Shown: positions 1-8,860 of the stretch, one piece after another | Position numbering within the stretch: position 1 is the stretch's first letter | Layout of the letters: every line of letters begins with the position of its first letter | Source: CAVRZY01 sp963725415 | Lineage (GTDB): Bacteria; Acidobacteriota; Terriglobia; Bryobacterales; Bryobacteraceae | Length of the DNA: 51,294 nt | Direction: 5' to 3' | NCBI GenBank assembly: GCA_963725415.1 | Contig: CAVRZY010000022.1 | Coordinates: 1-51,294, forward strand | Translations under genes and position numbers: made by a program | The notes under the pieces: model-generated | What the model was told of the DNA's origin: nothing | Seen by the model: the letters and a program-made list of their open reading frames with translations, nothing else | The model's database searches: none

Positions 1-871
1 GCACATCGGACAGGGCAGCAATGAACAACGGCGTGTCGTTCAGCGATCCGGGCCGGCGCAGCTCGATGCCGCGCTCGCGGGCATAGTTGCGAAACAGGAT
101 ATCCACGTCATAGAGGATCTCGACGTGGTCCGAGACAAATCCAATCGGCGCCAGCAGCAGTTCGCGGATCCCTTCGGCAGCGTACCGGTCGATCCGCGAT
201 TCCACGGTCGGCCCAAGCCAGCTTCCCTCGATCGCGCCCTGGCTCTGATAGGCAAAATCCCAATCCGTCAGATTGGCCCGCGCGGCGACCGCGGCGGCTG
301 TGGCCCTGGCCGCGGCGTCATAAGGGTCCGTGCTCTGGAGGGGCTTCTCCGGCAGGCTGTGCGCGGTGAACAGCACCTTCCGGCCTCCCATCAGCGGCCG
401 CAGCTTTTCGTAGAAAGCCTCGATGAGCAATGGGTGGAGATGAAAGCTTTCGGTCCAGACGATCTCGGCATCCAGCCCCAGTTCCTGCTTGGCCTCCTCC
501 GTCCGGTGGAAGTACAACCCCAGGCTGAGTTTCGAGTATTGGGGAGCCAGGCAGATAGCCACGATACGGCGCACGCCGTCGGCCTGCATCTCCGCCATGG
601 TCTCGCGGACGAAGGGATGCCAGTTGCGCATGCCGAAATAGACCCGCACCGGGAGCCCCTCGGAGGCCAGCCGTTGCTCGAGCGCCTGCGCTTGCCGGCG
701 GGTCACCGCCAGCAGCGGCGAGCTGCCCCCGATCTGTTGGTAGCGACTCCGGAACTCCGCGACCAACTGGGGCGCCGCAGGCCTGCCCCCGCGCACACAT
801 TCCAGATACGCTGCCACGTCCTCCAGGCGTTCGGGCGCGCCGTGCCCCAGCAGAAGAACCGCCTGCCTCAC
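1..871 (-). CDS. hemH: Ferrochelatase, C-terminus cut by window edge
   Basis: Inserts iron into the porphyrin (protoporphyrin or coproporphyrin) at the end of heme synthesis. The reading frame starts at a GTG at 871 that overlaps the hemE stop (GTGA), which points to translational coupling. About 290 residues are visible, beginning MRQAVLLLGHGAPE. Family signatures are LLGHG near the N-terminus, FTAHSLPEKP in the middle and GFVSDHVEILYDVD near the visible C-terminus; the family's catalytic His lies in the AHS motif and its Glu in the HVE region. The gene runs off the left edge with only the last few tens of residues missing. It follows hemE directly, so two late heme steps are co-expressed. 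Whether it acts on protoporphyrin or coproporphyrin cannot be told from the sequence alone. Confidence 0.93.
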   Translation of the reverse strand, partial: MRQAVLLLGHGAPERLEDVAAYLECVRGGRPAAPQLVAEFRSRYQQIGGSSPLLAVTRRQAQALEQRLASEGLPVRVYFGMRNWHPFVRETMAEMQADGVRRIVAICLAPQYSKLSLGLYFHRTEEAKQELGLDAEIVWTESFHLHPLLIEAFYEKLRPLMGGRKVLFTAHSLPEKPLQSTDPYDAAARATAAAVAARANLTDWDFAYQSQGAIEGSWLGPTVESRIDRYAAEGIRELLLAPIGFVSDHVEILYDVDILFRNYARERGIELRRPGSLNDTPLFIAALSDV

Positions 872-1905
872 AGGCGGAACTCTCGCACGTATCCCACCAC
901 TGCCTTCACATTCTCCACAGGCGTCTCCGGCAGGATTCCGTGGCCGAGATTAAAGATGTGACCGGGGCGGGTTCCGGTTCGCTTCAACAACTCCGCCACC
1001 CTCATCTTCAGCTCCGGCAGGGGGGCAAACAGCGCCGCCGGATCCAGATTTCCCTGGATGGCGGAGCGGTAGCTGATGTCCATCCAGGCCTGGTCGATAT
1101 TGATGCGCCAGTCCACTCCGATCACGTCACCGCCGGCAGCGTGCAGTTCCCGGAAGAATCCGGCCGCGCCAGTGCCGAAATGAATGACCGGAACGCCGGT
1201 CGAACGGATCCGCTCGATCAGCGCGCGGGAGTATGGCGCCACGAAGCGAACGTAGTCGTCCGGACCCAGGGCCCCCACCCAGCTATCAAACACCTGGATG
1301 GCCCGCGCGCCGGCCGCCACCTGAAGGATGCCGAAGGGACCCAGCACGTCCACCAGCTTGCCCATCAGCCGCCGCCACAGGACTTCGTTGCTGTACATCA
1401 TCTGCTTGGTCCGCAGAAAGGTCCGCGACGGCCCGCCCTCGATGATGTAGCTGGCCAGAGTGAACGGCGCGCCCACGAAACCCAGCACCGGCGCCTTGCC
1501 CGCCAGCGCCTTCACCACGCTCTGAATCGCCTCGCCCACGTAACCCAGATCGTCCGTGTTCGAGATTGACAGGGTGTCGATATCCTCGGAGCTGCGCACC
1601 GGATTGGTGATCACCGGCCCTTCGCCCCCCACGAACTTTAACTTCAGACCCATGGGTTCGACCGGCAGCAGCAGGTCGGCAAAGATGATGGCGGCATCGA
1701 CGTCCAGAATCTCCACTGGCTGTAAAGTCACCGTGGCCGCCAGATCCGGCCTTCGGCAGATCTCCAGGATGCTGTGCTTGGCGCGGATCTCGCGATACTC
1801 CCGCAAGTATCTTCCCGCCTGCCGCATGAACCACACCGGCCTGAAGTCCGTGGGCCGGCGCCGGCAGGCATCCAAAAAACGGCTGCTCATTGGAGCCACG
1901 CGCAT
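868..1905 (-). CDS. hemE: Uroporphyrinogen decarboxylase
   Basis: Decarboxylates the four acetate side chains of uroporphyrinogen III to give coproporphyrinogen III in the cytosol. The protein has 345 residues, the normal family length. The signature PVWFMRQAGRYL lies at residues 23-34, GFVGAPFTLASY in the middle and NLGHGILPETPVE near the C-terminus; all belong to the substrate-binding barrel. The ATG at 1905 has a strong Shine-Dalgarno (AAGGTGGAG) five bases upstream, which favours it. A second ATG at 1890 (MSSRF) would make a classic ATGA overlap with the apbE stop. It lies between apbE and hemH in a tightly packed operon that begins with rimP. Confidence 0.96.
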   Translation of the reverse strand: MRVAPMSSRFLDACRRRPTDFRPVWFMRQAGRYLREYREIRAKHSILEICRRPDLAATVTLQPVEILDVDAAIIFADLLLPVEPMGLKLKFVGGEGPVITNPVRSSEDIDTLSISNTDDLGYVGEAIQSVVKALAGKAPVLGFVGAPFTLASYIIEGGPSRTFLRTKQMMYSNEVLWRRLMGKLVDVLGPFGILQVAAGARAIQVFDSWVGALGPDDYVRFVAPYSRALIERIRSTGVPVIHFGTGAAGFFRELHAAGGDVIGVDWRINIDQAWMDISYRSAIQGNLDPAALFAPLPELKMRVAELLKRTGTRPGHIFNLGHGILPETPVENVKAVVGYVREFRL

Positions 1906-2858
1906 GCTGTCTCCACCTTGTCCTCACAAAGAAAGACGCGTAGATCGCTCGGTTTGTGTTTGGCCGCCCACTCGCGGCCCAGAATAAAAAAGGGCTTGGT
2001 CCAGGCCTCGCTCTCCAGCGCTTTGCCAGCGATTACAGAAACCGACAACCTCCCCGCCGCCGGATACCCGCTGCGGGGGTCCATGATGTGGCTGTAGACC
2101 TTGCCCTCGGCCACAAAGAACTTCTCGTAACTCCCCGAGGTGGCCAGCGACTCATCCTTCAGGTACAGTTCCTCGACCGTCTTCCTGCCCTCCCTGGGAT
2201 CGCGAATCTTCACCTGCCAACCTCTGCTTTCGGCGCCCGGCGCTCCCAGCGCATAGATGCTGCTGCCCCCGGCCGAGATCAAGGCCGAGGTGATGCCATT
2301 CTCCTTCAGCACCTCAACCATGCGGTCCACCGTGTAACCTTTCCCGATTCCGCCGGGGTCCAGCTCCACGCCGGCCTGTGCGAACCGCACCGTCCGGGTG
2401 TCTGCATCAAGCAGGATGTTGCGGTACCCGACTTTTTCCAGAGCGCTGGCCACTTCCTGCTTGTGCGGCAGCCGGCCGCTCCCCTTGTAGAACCCCCATA
2501 CCTTCATCAGAGGCCCCACGCTGATGTCGAATGCGCCTTCGCTCCGGCGGCTGTACTCCACACAGGCCCACAGCAGTCGGAACAGCTCGGGTGTGACCTT
2601 GACCGGCCGCTCGGCGGCAAAACGATTCACTTCGCTCAGCTCGCTGTCGCGCCGATAGTTAGACAGCATCCGGTCCAAGCGCCGCACTTCCTCGAAGGCC
2701 GCGTCCACCGCGGATTCCATCTGGCCCCGATCCTTGCCATAGACCACCACCGAGTAGGTGGACCCCATGGCATCCACGCTGGCTTCCAAGCGCAGCAGCT
2801 CGGGGGACAAGCCCGCCGCCTGCCCCGCCAGCCACAGAAGTACAACTAAATGTAACAT
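1887..2858 (-). CDS. apbE: FAD:protein FMN transferase (ApbE family)
   Basis: Family members covalently attach FMN, taken from FAD, to Thr or Ser of flavoprotein targets, usually outside the cytoplasm and with Mg2+. The 323-residue protein starts with a hydrophobic segment, MLHLVVLLWLAGQAAG, which reads as a signal peptide. ApbE signatures follow in order: FDISVGPLMKVWGF, then ELDPGGIGKGYTVDRM, SALISAGGSSIYA and HIMDPRSGYPA; the last holds the metal-binding Asp region. It begins two bases after the rbfA stop and overlaps the start of hemE. No flavinylated partner such as RnfG/NqrC or an FMN-bind protein is encoded nearby, so its substrate is unknown. Confidence 0.92.
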   Translation of the reverse strand: MLHLVVLLWLAGQAAGLSPELLRLEASVDAMGSTYSVVVYGKDRGQMESAVDAAFEEVRRLDRMLSNYRRDSELSEVNRFAAERPVKVTPELFRLLWACVEYSRRSEGAFDISVGPLMKVWGFYKGSGRLPHKQEVASALEKVGYRNILLDADTRTVRFAQAGVELDPGGIGKGYTVDRMVEVLKENGITSALISAGGSSIYALGAPGAESRGWQVKIRDPREGRKTVEELYLKDESLATSGSYEKFFVAEGKVYSHIMDPRSGYPAAGRLSVSVIAGKALESEAWTKPFFILGREWAAKHKPSDLRVFLCEDKVETACAWLQ

Positions 2859-2860
2859 GC

Positions 2861-3235
2861 CTAAGGCGTGTTTTCGGGCGATTTCTGCAATTCTTCGCGA
2901 CTTTTTTTGACCCGCTCGAGCAGTTCCTCCACCCGTCCCTCCGCACCCATCGAGGAGTCCGCTTCAAAGTGCAGCTCGGGGATTCGCCACAGGCGCAGGC
3001 GCCCCGCCAGTTCCCGGCGAACGTAATGCCGGGCGCGCTCCAGCGCCCTCAGCGCCGCCTCCAGATCGGAATCTCCGCACAGCACCCTGACCCGCGCCAC
3101 ACGCAAGTCCGCGGTGACGTGAACCTCGGTGACCGTCACCGCTGCCAGCCTCGGGTCCGACATCTCGTATTCGATGATCTGGGCCAGTTCTTCTCGCAGC
3201 GCCTCCGAAACCCGCTGTACGCGGCGCGCATCCAT
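2861..3235 (-). CDS. rbfA: 30S ribosome-binding factor A
   Basis: Small KH-fold factor that binds the 30S subunit and helps mature the 5' end of 16S rRNA, notably in the cold. The product has 124 residues, typical for RbfA. The recognisable core is MSDPRLAAVTVTEVHVTADL at residues 26-45, followed by a basic helix and the stretch RRELAGRLRLWRIPELHF. The C-terminal tail is charged and rich in Glu and Lys. The gene follows ylxP and infB, the conserved bacterial order. The start has GGAG six bases upstream. truB, the usual next gene, is absent and apbE occupies its place. Confidence 0.95.
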   Translation of the reverse strand: MDARRVQRVSEALREELAQIIEYEMSDPRLAAVTVTEVHVTADLRVARVRVLCGDSDLEAALRALERARHYVRRELAGRLRLWRIPELHFEADSSMGAEGRVEELLERVKKSREELQKSPENTP

Positions 3236-3264
3236 CGATCACTCCAACCATTCCACCGTGGCGC

Positions 3265-3525
3265 TCACCAGCTCCGGCCCAGGAGCGCCGCGGCCTCTTT
3301 CTCCACAGATTGCAGAACCTGCGCCGCGCAGTTGTGATCGCTCGAGACCGTGACCGCGGCCACTACGGCCCGCTGCCACAGATCCTGGTACTCGATTTCG
3401 GCCACCGCCACGTTGAACTTGTGCCGCAGCCGTTCCTTCAGGCTCTGCACTGCGTGACGCTTGTCCTTCAGCGAGTGGGAATGATCCAGACGTAGTTCCA
3501 AGGTGAGTACGCCGACAGTCGCCAT
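3265..3525 (-). CDS. ylxP: DUF503 protein (YlxP-like)
   Basis: Small protein of the DUF503/YlxP family, which sits between infB and rbfA in many bacteria; its biochemical role is not firmly established, but the context suggests ribosome assembly or translation. The 86 residues begin MATVGVLTLELRLDHSHSLK and include the family stretch HSLKDKRHAVQSLKERLR followed by VAVAEIEYQDLWQRA, predicted as a ferredoxin-like alpha/beta fold. Length and order match the family. It ends 29 bases before rbfA and lies about 80 bases after the infB stop, so it should be on the rimP operon transcript. Confidence 0.88.
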   Translation of the reverse strand: MATVGVLTLELRLDHSHSLKDKRHAVQSLKERLRHKFNVAVAEIEYQDLWQRAVVAAVTVSSDHNCAAQVLQSVEKEAAALLGRSW

Positions 3526-3575
3526 CCTCGAACAAGGAAGTCAGTTGTCAAGGTTCAGAAGGCCGAACGCCCCCC

Positions 3576-3603
3576 TTCTGACTCCTGAGCTCTGACTCCT
3601 GAC
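3576..3603. repeat. Four heptamer repeats between infB and ylxP
   Basis: Four consecutive seven-base units (TTCTGAC, TCCTGAG, CTCTGAC, TCCTGAC) fill the gap between the infB stop and ylxP. Degenerate heptamer runs of the same style occur at 8807 and 51014. No function is visible. Confidence 0.6.
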
Positions 3604-3605
3604 CT

Positions 3606-6471
3606 CTAAACCAGCACCTCGGCCGCCACCCGTTCCGTAACGAACGCTTCGATCACGTCGCCGGGTTTGATGTCGTTGAAATTCTCGATCGCCAGGCCGC
3701 ACTCCAGGCCGCTTCGGATTTCGCTCGCGTCGTCTTTGAAACGCTTGAGCGAGCCGATCTTCCCGGTATAGGCCACCACGTTGTCGCGCAGCACCCGTAC
3801 CTCGCTGTCCCGCTTGATCGAGCCGTCCACCACCAGGCACCCGGCCACCGTGCCGACCTTAGTGATGCGGAAGGTTTCCCGAACCTCGGCCCGGCCGCGG
3901 TACACCTCTTTGAAGACCGGCTCCAGCATCCCGCTCATGGCCCGCTTGAGCTCGTCGCTGAGTTCGTAAATGATAGTGTGCAGCCGGATGTCTACCTTCT
4001 CCTGGTCGGCCAGTTGCGCGGCGTTCCGGTCCGGCCTCACGTTGAAGCCAATGATCACCGCATTGGAGGCCGAGGCTAGCAATACGTCGGTCTCGGTGAC
4101 GGCGCCGACACCGGAGTGAATTACCTGGATCTTGACCTTGTCGGTGGAGAGCTTTTGCAGAGTGTCCGCAAGCACCTCGGCGCTGCCGCCCACATCGGTC
4201 TTGAGAATGACCGGGAGTTCTTTGACTTGCCCGGTCTTGATCTGCTGGTGCAACTGGTCCAGGGTGAGCCGGCTGCTCTTCGCCATGACCTGTTCGCGGG
4301 CCTTGAACTCCCGGTAGATGACGATCTGCTTGGCCTTGGCGGTATCGGTGACCACCTGCATGGTTTCACCCACCTCGGGAAGAGATTCCAACCCGATCAC
4401 CTCCACCGGCACGGAAGGTTCAGCCTCTCGCAGGGCTTGCCCGCGGTCATCAAACATAGCGCGGACTTTTCCGAACACCGATCCGGAAATGAAGTAGTCC
4501 CCCACTTGCAGCGTGCCGTTGCGAACCAGTACGGTGGCTACCGGACCCCGCCCTCGGTCCAGCTTGGCTTCCAGCACGGTGGCCACTGCCGGCCGGTCCG
4601 GGTTGGCCTTCAGGTCTTGCAAGTCCGCCACCAGCAGAATCATCTCCAGCAGCAGCTCGAAGATTCTGCTTGACCTTGGCCGATACCGGCACCATGACCG
4701 TGTCCCCGCCCCACTCCTCGGGCAGCAAGCCTCGGTCCGCAAGTTGCTGCTTGACCCGCTCCGGTTGCGCATCCGGCTTGTCGATTTTGTTGATGGCGAC
4801 GATAATGGGCACCTTGGCGGCCCGGGCGTGATCGATGGCCTCCAGGGTCTGCGGCATCACCCCGTCGTCGGCGGCCACCACCAGCACCACGATGTCGGTC
4901 ACTTTGGCGCCCCGCGCCCGCATGCGGGTGAACGCCTCGTGGCCCGGGGTATCGATGAAGACGATCCGGCGCCCATTCTTCTCGACGGAATAGGCGCCGA
5001 TGTGCTGCGTAATCCCGCCGGCCTCTTTCTCCGCCACGTTGGTCAGCCGGATGGCATCCAGCAGGGAGGTCTTGCCGTGATCTACGTGGCCCATGATGGT
5101 GACCACCGGAGCGCGCTTCACCGGCCCCGTCACGTCCTCGGCGCGTTCCACCTCCTGGATCGCTTCTTCCTCGTAGCTCACCATCGAGGTCCGGGCGCCG
5201 AAATCCCGCGCCAGCTCCTCGGCCAGCGCGACGTCCAGCGTCTGGTTGATGGTGGCGAAGATCTTCCGGTCCACCAGCTTCTTGATCACTAGATTGGCCT
5301 TCAGCCCCAGTTTCTCGGAAAGCTCCTTGACCGTAATGCCTTCGGCAATCGTGACTTGGCGGCCCTCGGCCAGTTTGCTGAGCTCTTCCCGCCGGGCGGT
5401 GGGCAGCCGCAGCAGCTTCTCCTCCCGCTCGAGTTCGCGGTCCACCACACGGGGGCGCTCCTTCTGGGCCCGCCGCTGCTGCTCTAGAGGCAACTGCACC
5501 ACCTGATCGGGGCGCAGCGGCGTGGTGGGATGGAGTCCCCGCGCCCGGGCCGCCGCAGCTCCCCCAGCCACCGCCCGCGTCCTGGCCACCAGCGGCTGGC
5601 CCGGACGGATCGGTCCCCTGTAAATCGGTTGGCCGGGGGTGGGCGTGGACTGGGGACGGACCTGCATGGCGGGGCGGGGCTGGGGCTGGCCGGGCATGGC
5701 CTTGGTTTGTGCCAGTCGCGCTACCAGGTCAGGCCGGGGCGGTACCACAGGCCGCGCTGCGGGTTGCCCTGCCAGGGCCGACTTTCCCGCCAGCACCACG
5801 CTGCTCGGCGCTGCCGGAGCGGCTGGAGGCGCAGCCGCTTGAGGAACTGCGACCGGACCGGCCGTGCCGGCAGCCAGCCATACAGGGCGTGGCGCCTCAA
5901 CCACCACCCCGGGAAGTGGTTGACGCGGCCCTGAGATAATCTGCCCGGGCTTGGGAGTCGGCAGCGGCTTGGCCGGTATGGGTGGCGCCGCCACACCCGG
6001 CACCGGCACTACACCCACGGCGAGCCCTTCCTGGACGTATTTCAAAGCCAGCGGAGGCCGCACCGGATGGGCCGCCGGCCGCGCGATCAGCATCTCCTCC
6101 GGCGTCAGAACCGAGATGGCCGCCTCGCCCTCGGCCTTCCACGGCTCCTTTTCCACGGGCGCCAGCGTCGGTGCAGCAACGCCCGCCATGACCTGCCCGG
6201 CAGGCGCCGCACCTCGCTCCTGGGCCTTTGCCCACGCTTCCGCCGCCGCTTCGACGGGTTCGACGGCTCTCTTCTCAGCCTCGACGGGAGCGGCTTCCGC
6301 ACGCTCGACGAACACCCCGAAATGCCGCCGGATTTGGTCTGCGACATCCTCGTCAACCGAGCTGGAGTGGGTCTTCTTTTCTGTGACGCCATACTCTGGC
6401 AACAGCGCGATAATGGCGCTGTTCGGCTGTTCGCACTCCCGAGCCAGCTCGTTGATCCGGATTTTCTTCAT
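3606..6471 (-). CDS. infB: Translation initiation factor IF-2, one frameshift
   Basis: GTPase that brings fMet-tRNA to the 30S subunit and promotes subunit joining. The first part (6471 down to about 4660) has an IF2_N domain (KKIRINELARECEQPNSAII), a long Pro/Ala-rich linker, a second IF2_N-like segment and the G domain with GHVDHGKTSLLDAI, DTPGHEAF and NKIDKPDA. After VPVSAKVKQNL the frame breaks. The next frame continues exactly as IF-2 should, with ELLLEMILLVADLQDLKANP, domain II and the C-terminal fMet-tRNA-binding domains, ending at a TAG at 3606. Removing one base near 4659 restores a protein of about 954 residues. infB is essential, so a sequence error is the simplest reading; +1 slippage at CTT-CGA is a remote alternative. 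Confidence 0.93.
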
Positions 6472-6580
6472 ACTTCAGTCTGTAGCGACCTCACACACAC
6501 ACCAGAACCTTTGCGAGGCAGCTTCTTCGCCGACTCGCCGCCCACACCCCCTATGTCTCTGCTGCTAACCTCCGGATTCC

Positions 6581-8191
6581 TCAATTCGAGTCCTTTATCG
6601 TATCAGATTCAATGAGACCCGATTCAGAAACGCCGCCTTCCCCAACCGAGGCTTCACTCTCGGGTTCACCCGGATGGAGGGCCTCGGCCGCCTCGGCCGG
6701 CTCCGCAGGGGCCGCTTCCGGACTAACCTGTCCGGCAGCCGTCACGCCAGCTACCTCGATCCCGGCCGCCGCGGCTGGTTCCTCGCTGCCCGCTGCGACT
6801 GGTTCCTCGCTGCCGGCCGCGGCTGGTTCCTCGCTGCCCGCCGCCTCGTCGGCCAGCGCCGGCTCAGCCGCAAACTCGGCGGCTTCCTCAAACTGCGCAT
6901 AGTAGTTGTTCACCGCGTTGTGGATCGCCTCCATGGTCTTCGGCCCGATGCCGGGGATCTCCTCGAGTTGCTCTGGAGTCATCTCGCCAACTTTCTCCAC
7001 CGTAGCCAGACCAGCTTCAATCAGTTTCTCGACCACCTTCTCGTTCAGGCCGTGATCCACCAGCACCGAGACCGGGGCCCCGGATACCGCCATGGCAGCC
7101 ATCTGCGATTCCACTTCCTGGCGCTTCTCTTCTTCGCTCTTGATGTCCACCTTCCAGCTCATCAGCTTCGCCGCCAGCCGCACGTTCTGCCCCTTCTTGC
7201 CGATAGCCAGCGACAACTGCGAGTCATCCACAATCACTTCCATGTGCTTCTCGTTCGGATCCACGATGCTGACCTTGCTGATCTTGGCCGGGCTCAGGGC
7301 ATGGGTGGCAAAAACCACCGGGTCGTCGGAGTACTGGATAATGTCGATCTTCTCGCCGCGCAGCTCGCGGATGATCGACTGCACCCGCATCCCTTTCATC
7401 CCCACGCAGGCGCCCACGCTGTCCACGTCGCGATCGCGGCTTTGCACGGCGATCTTGGTTCGCTCGCCCGCCTCGCGCGCACAACCCTTGATCGACACGG
7501 TGTTGTCGTAGATCTCCGGGACCTCCTGCTCGAACAGCCGCATCACCAGCTCCGGCGCGGCGCGGGAAACCACCACCCCCGGATTCTTGCCGGCCTTCTC
7601 CACGCTCTTGATGACGCAGCGCGCGCGATCGCCCACACTGAAGTTCTCCAGCTTCGATTGCTCCTTCCTTGGCAGCCGGGCTTCGGTCTTCCCCATGTCC
7701 ACTACCAGGTCCTGCCCCTCCATCCGCTTGACCGTGCAGTTCACCAGTTCCCCCACCCGCCCGGAATACTCCTGGTAGACGGTTTCCCGCTCCGCCTCCC
7801 GGACCTTTTGGAGGATGACCTGTTTGGCCGTCTGGGCGGAGATCCGGCCCAGCAGATCGGTGGCCTTCGGGATTCGCAACTGGGAGTCCGGTTCGGCTGC
7901 CGGATTGATCTTCCGTGCTTCCTCCAGGGTCAGTTCGTTGACCGGGTCCTGCACCTCCGCCACCACCTTCTTCACCGCAAACACGTGAATCGCGCCGGTC
8001 TGCTCGTCGAATTCGGCTATCAGGTCCTCATTGGTGCGATAGTGTTTTCGCGCCGCCACCAGCATCGCGTCCTTGACCGCCTCCACCACGATCTGTGGGT
8101 CGATTCCCTTTTCCTTGCTCAGAATCTCTATGGACTGATAAATCGTTCCCAAAGCTGCTTCCCTCTTTCCAGACTGTTCGGAGATTACCAA
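6581..8191 (-). CDS. nusA: Transcription termination/antitermination factor NusA
   Basis: Binds RNA polymerase and nascent RNA and tunes pausing, intrinsic termination and rRNA antitermination. Domain order is the NusA N-terminal domain (IYQSIEILSKEKGIDPQIVV onward), an S1 domain around residues 150-225 (YSGRVGELVNCTVKRMEG), two KH domains (VGACVGMKGMRVQSIIRELR and LAIGKKGQNVRLA) and a helix-hairpin-helix region (LEEIPGIGPKTMEAI). The tail is acidic and Ala/Glu/Pro-rich and contains three repeat units. The start given is a TTG at 8191; a TTG at 8152, opening LGTIYQSIEIL and preceded by AGAGGGAAG, fits family N-termini better. It lies between rimP and infB, as in most bacteria. Confidence 0.95.
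   Translation of the reverse strand: MVISEQSGKREAALGTIYQSIEILSKEKGIDPQIVVEAVKDAMLVAARKHYRTNEDLIAEFDEQTGAIHVFAVKKVVAEVQDPVNELTLEEARKINPAAEPDSQLRIPKATDLLGRISAQTAKQVILQKVREAERETVYQEYSGRVGELVNCTVKRMEGQDLVVDMGKTEARLPRKEQSKLENFSVGDRARCVIKSVEKAGKNPGVVVSRAAPELVMRLFEQEVPEIYDNTVSIKGCAREAGERTKIAVQSRDRDVDSVGACVGMKGMRVQSIIRELRGEKIDIIQYSDDPVVFATHALSPAKISKVSIVDPNEKHMEVIVDDSQLSLAIGKKGQNVRLAAKLMSWKVDIKSEEEKRQEVESQMAAMAVSGAPVSVLVDHGLNEKVVEKLIEAGLATVEKVGEMTPEQLEEIPGIGPKTMEAIHNAVNNYYAQFEEAAEFAAEPALADEAAGSEEPAAAGSEEPVAAGSEEPAAAAGIEVAGVTAAGQVSPEAAPAEPAEAAEALHPGEPESEASVGEGGVSESGLIESDTIKDSN
6775..6846. repeat. Three 24-bp tandem units in the nusA tail
   Basis: Three successive 24-base units start at 6775, 6799 and 6823, each beginning CTGGTTCCTCGCTGCC. 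They encode the AAGSEEP-type repeats of the acidic NusA tail. Being in frame, copy-number change would only alter tail length. Confidence 0.8.
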
Positions 8192-8650
8192 TCGAATTTC
8201 AGGTTTGCTTTTTCGACCTGATGGAAATCGAAACAGATGGTCCTGCCCGGCGCCGCTTCCAGCGTCACCAGGCCCGCCGAGAACCCCACCAGGATGCCCC
8301 TTCCCACTGCCGCCGGTCTTCCACCGGCTCGCGCAGCATCACCCGCACTTTCTTCCCCAGACTTCGCTCAAAATCCCGGGGCCGTTTCAGCTTCCGTTCC
8401 ACCCCGGGGAACTCACTTCCAGCGTGTAGCGGCCGCCCGGAATTACGTCTTCCACGTCCAGGATGGTTCCCACCTGCTGCGAGATCAGCTCGCAGTCGGC
8501 ATGGGAGACCCCCTGCGGCTTGTCTATGAAGATGCGTAGCACCCGCCCGTTGCCTCCGCCCAGAAGTTCCACGTCCACAATCTCAAGGCCTTCCGATCGT
8601 CCCACACGTTCGGCGATTTCCGTTACCCGGGCTACCACCGCTTCTCTCAT
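8185..8650 (-). CDS. rimP: Ribosome maturation factor RimP, two frameshifts
   Basis: RimP assists 30S assembly. It can be read only by joining three frames. The first part runs MREAVVARVTEIAERVG, then LRIFIDKPQGVSHADCELIS and YTLEVSSPG. After a run of four G (8402-8405) the next frame gives VERKLKRPRDFER and EPVEDRRQWEG. After another G run (8297-8300) the third frame gives ILVGFSAGLVTLEAAPGR and ends ANLKFDW at a TAA at 8185. Adding one G to each run yields 155 residues, a normal RimP length. The ATG at 8650 has AGGA five bases upstream. Both breaks lie in G homopolymers, so sequencing error is likely. The stop overlaps or closely precedes the nusA start. Confidence 0.88.
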
Positions 8651-8674
8651 GGTTTCCTGGAGATCGACGCCCAA

Positions 8675-8699
8675 CAAAAAAGTGGGCTTTCGCCCACTT
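8675..8699 (-). terminator. Intrinsic terminator in the rimP leader
   Basis: On the minus strand a seven-base-pair stem AGTGGGC/GCCCACT with a GAAA tetraloop is followed by six T. It lies between a good -10 box (8722-8727) and the rimP ATG at 8650, so it would stop transcription of the whole rimP-nusA-infB operon unless bypassed. No gene lies upstream on this strand for it to terminate, which suggests attenuation. A putative attenuator called the rimP leader is known in gammaproteobacteria. Confidence 0.72.
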
Positions 8700-8721
8700 C
8701 CGCGGCTCGACACCTAAAGTT

Positions 8722-8727
8722 ATTATA
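8722..8727 (-). promoter_or_regulatory. -10 box of the rimP operon
   Basis: A perfect TATAAT on the minus strand lies about 70 bases before the rimP ATG. The matching -35 region (TTCCTG with a 17-base spacer) is weak. The predicted transcript would begin just upstream of the leader terminator. Confidence 0.55.
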
Positions 8728-8806
8728 CACCCGTGGCCAGCGCCCAGGAAACCAGCGGCTTCGCCAGTGATATCCTAAGGACTTATTAGCTCCGGGCCTG
8801 CGGGCC

Positions 8807-8841
8807 GACTGCTGAAGGCTGAGGGCCAATGGCTAACGGGT
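8807..8841. repeat. Degenerate heptamer repeats
   Basis: Five seven-base units (GACTGCT, GAAGGCT, GAGGGCC, AATGGCT, AACGGGT) lie just before the ribosome-binding site of the Gfo/Idh gene, in the divergent intergenic region. They resemble the heptamer runs at 3576 and 51014. Confidence 0.5.
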
Positions 8842-8860
8842 GCCAAACAGGAGAGTGCTT

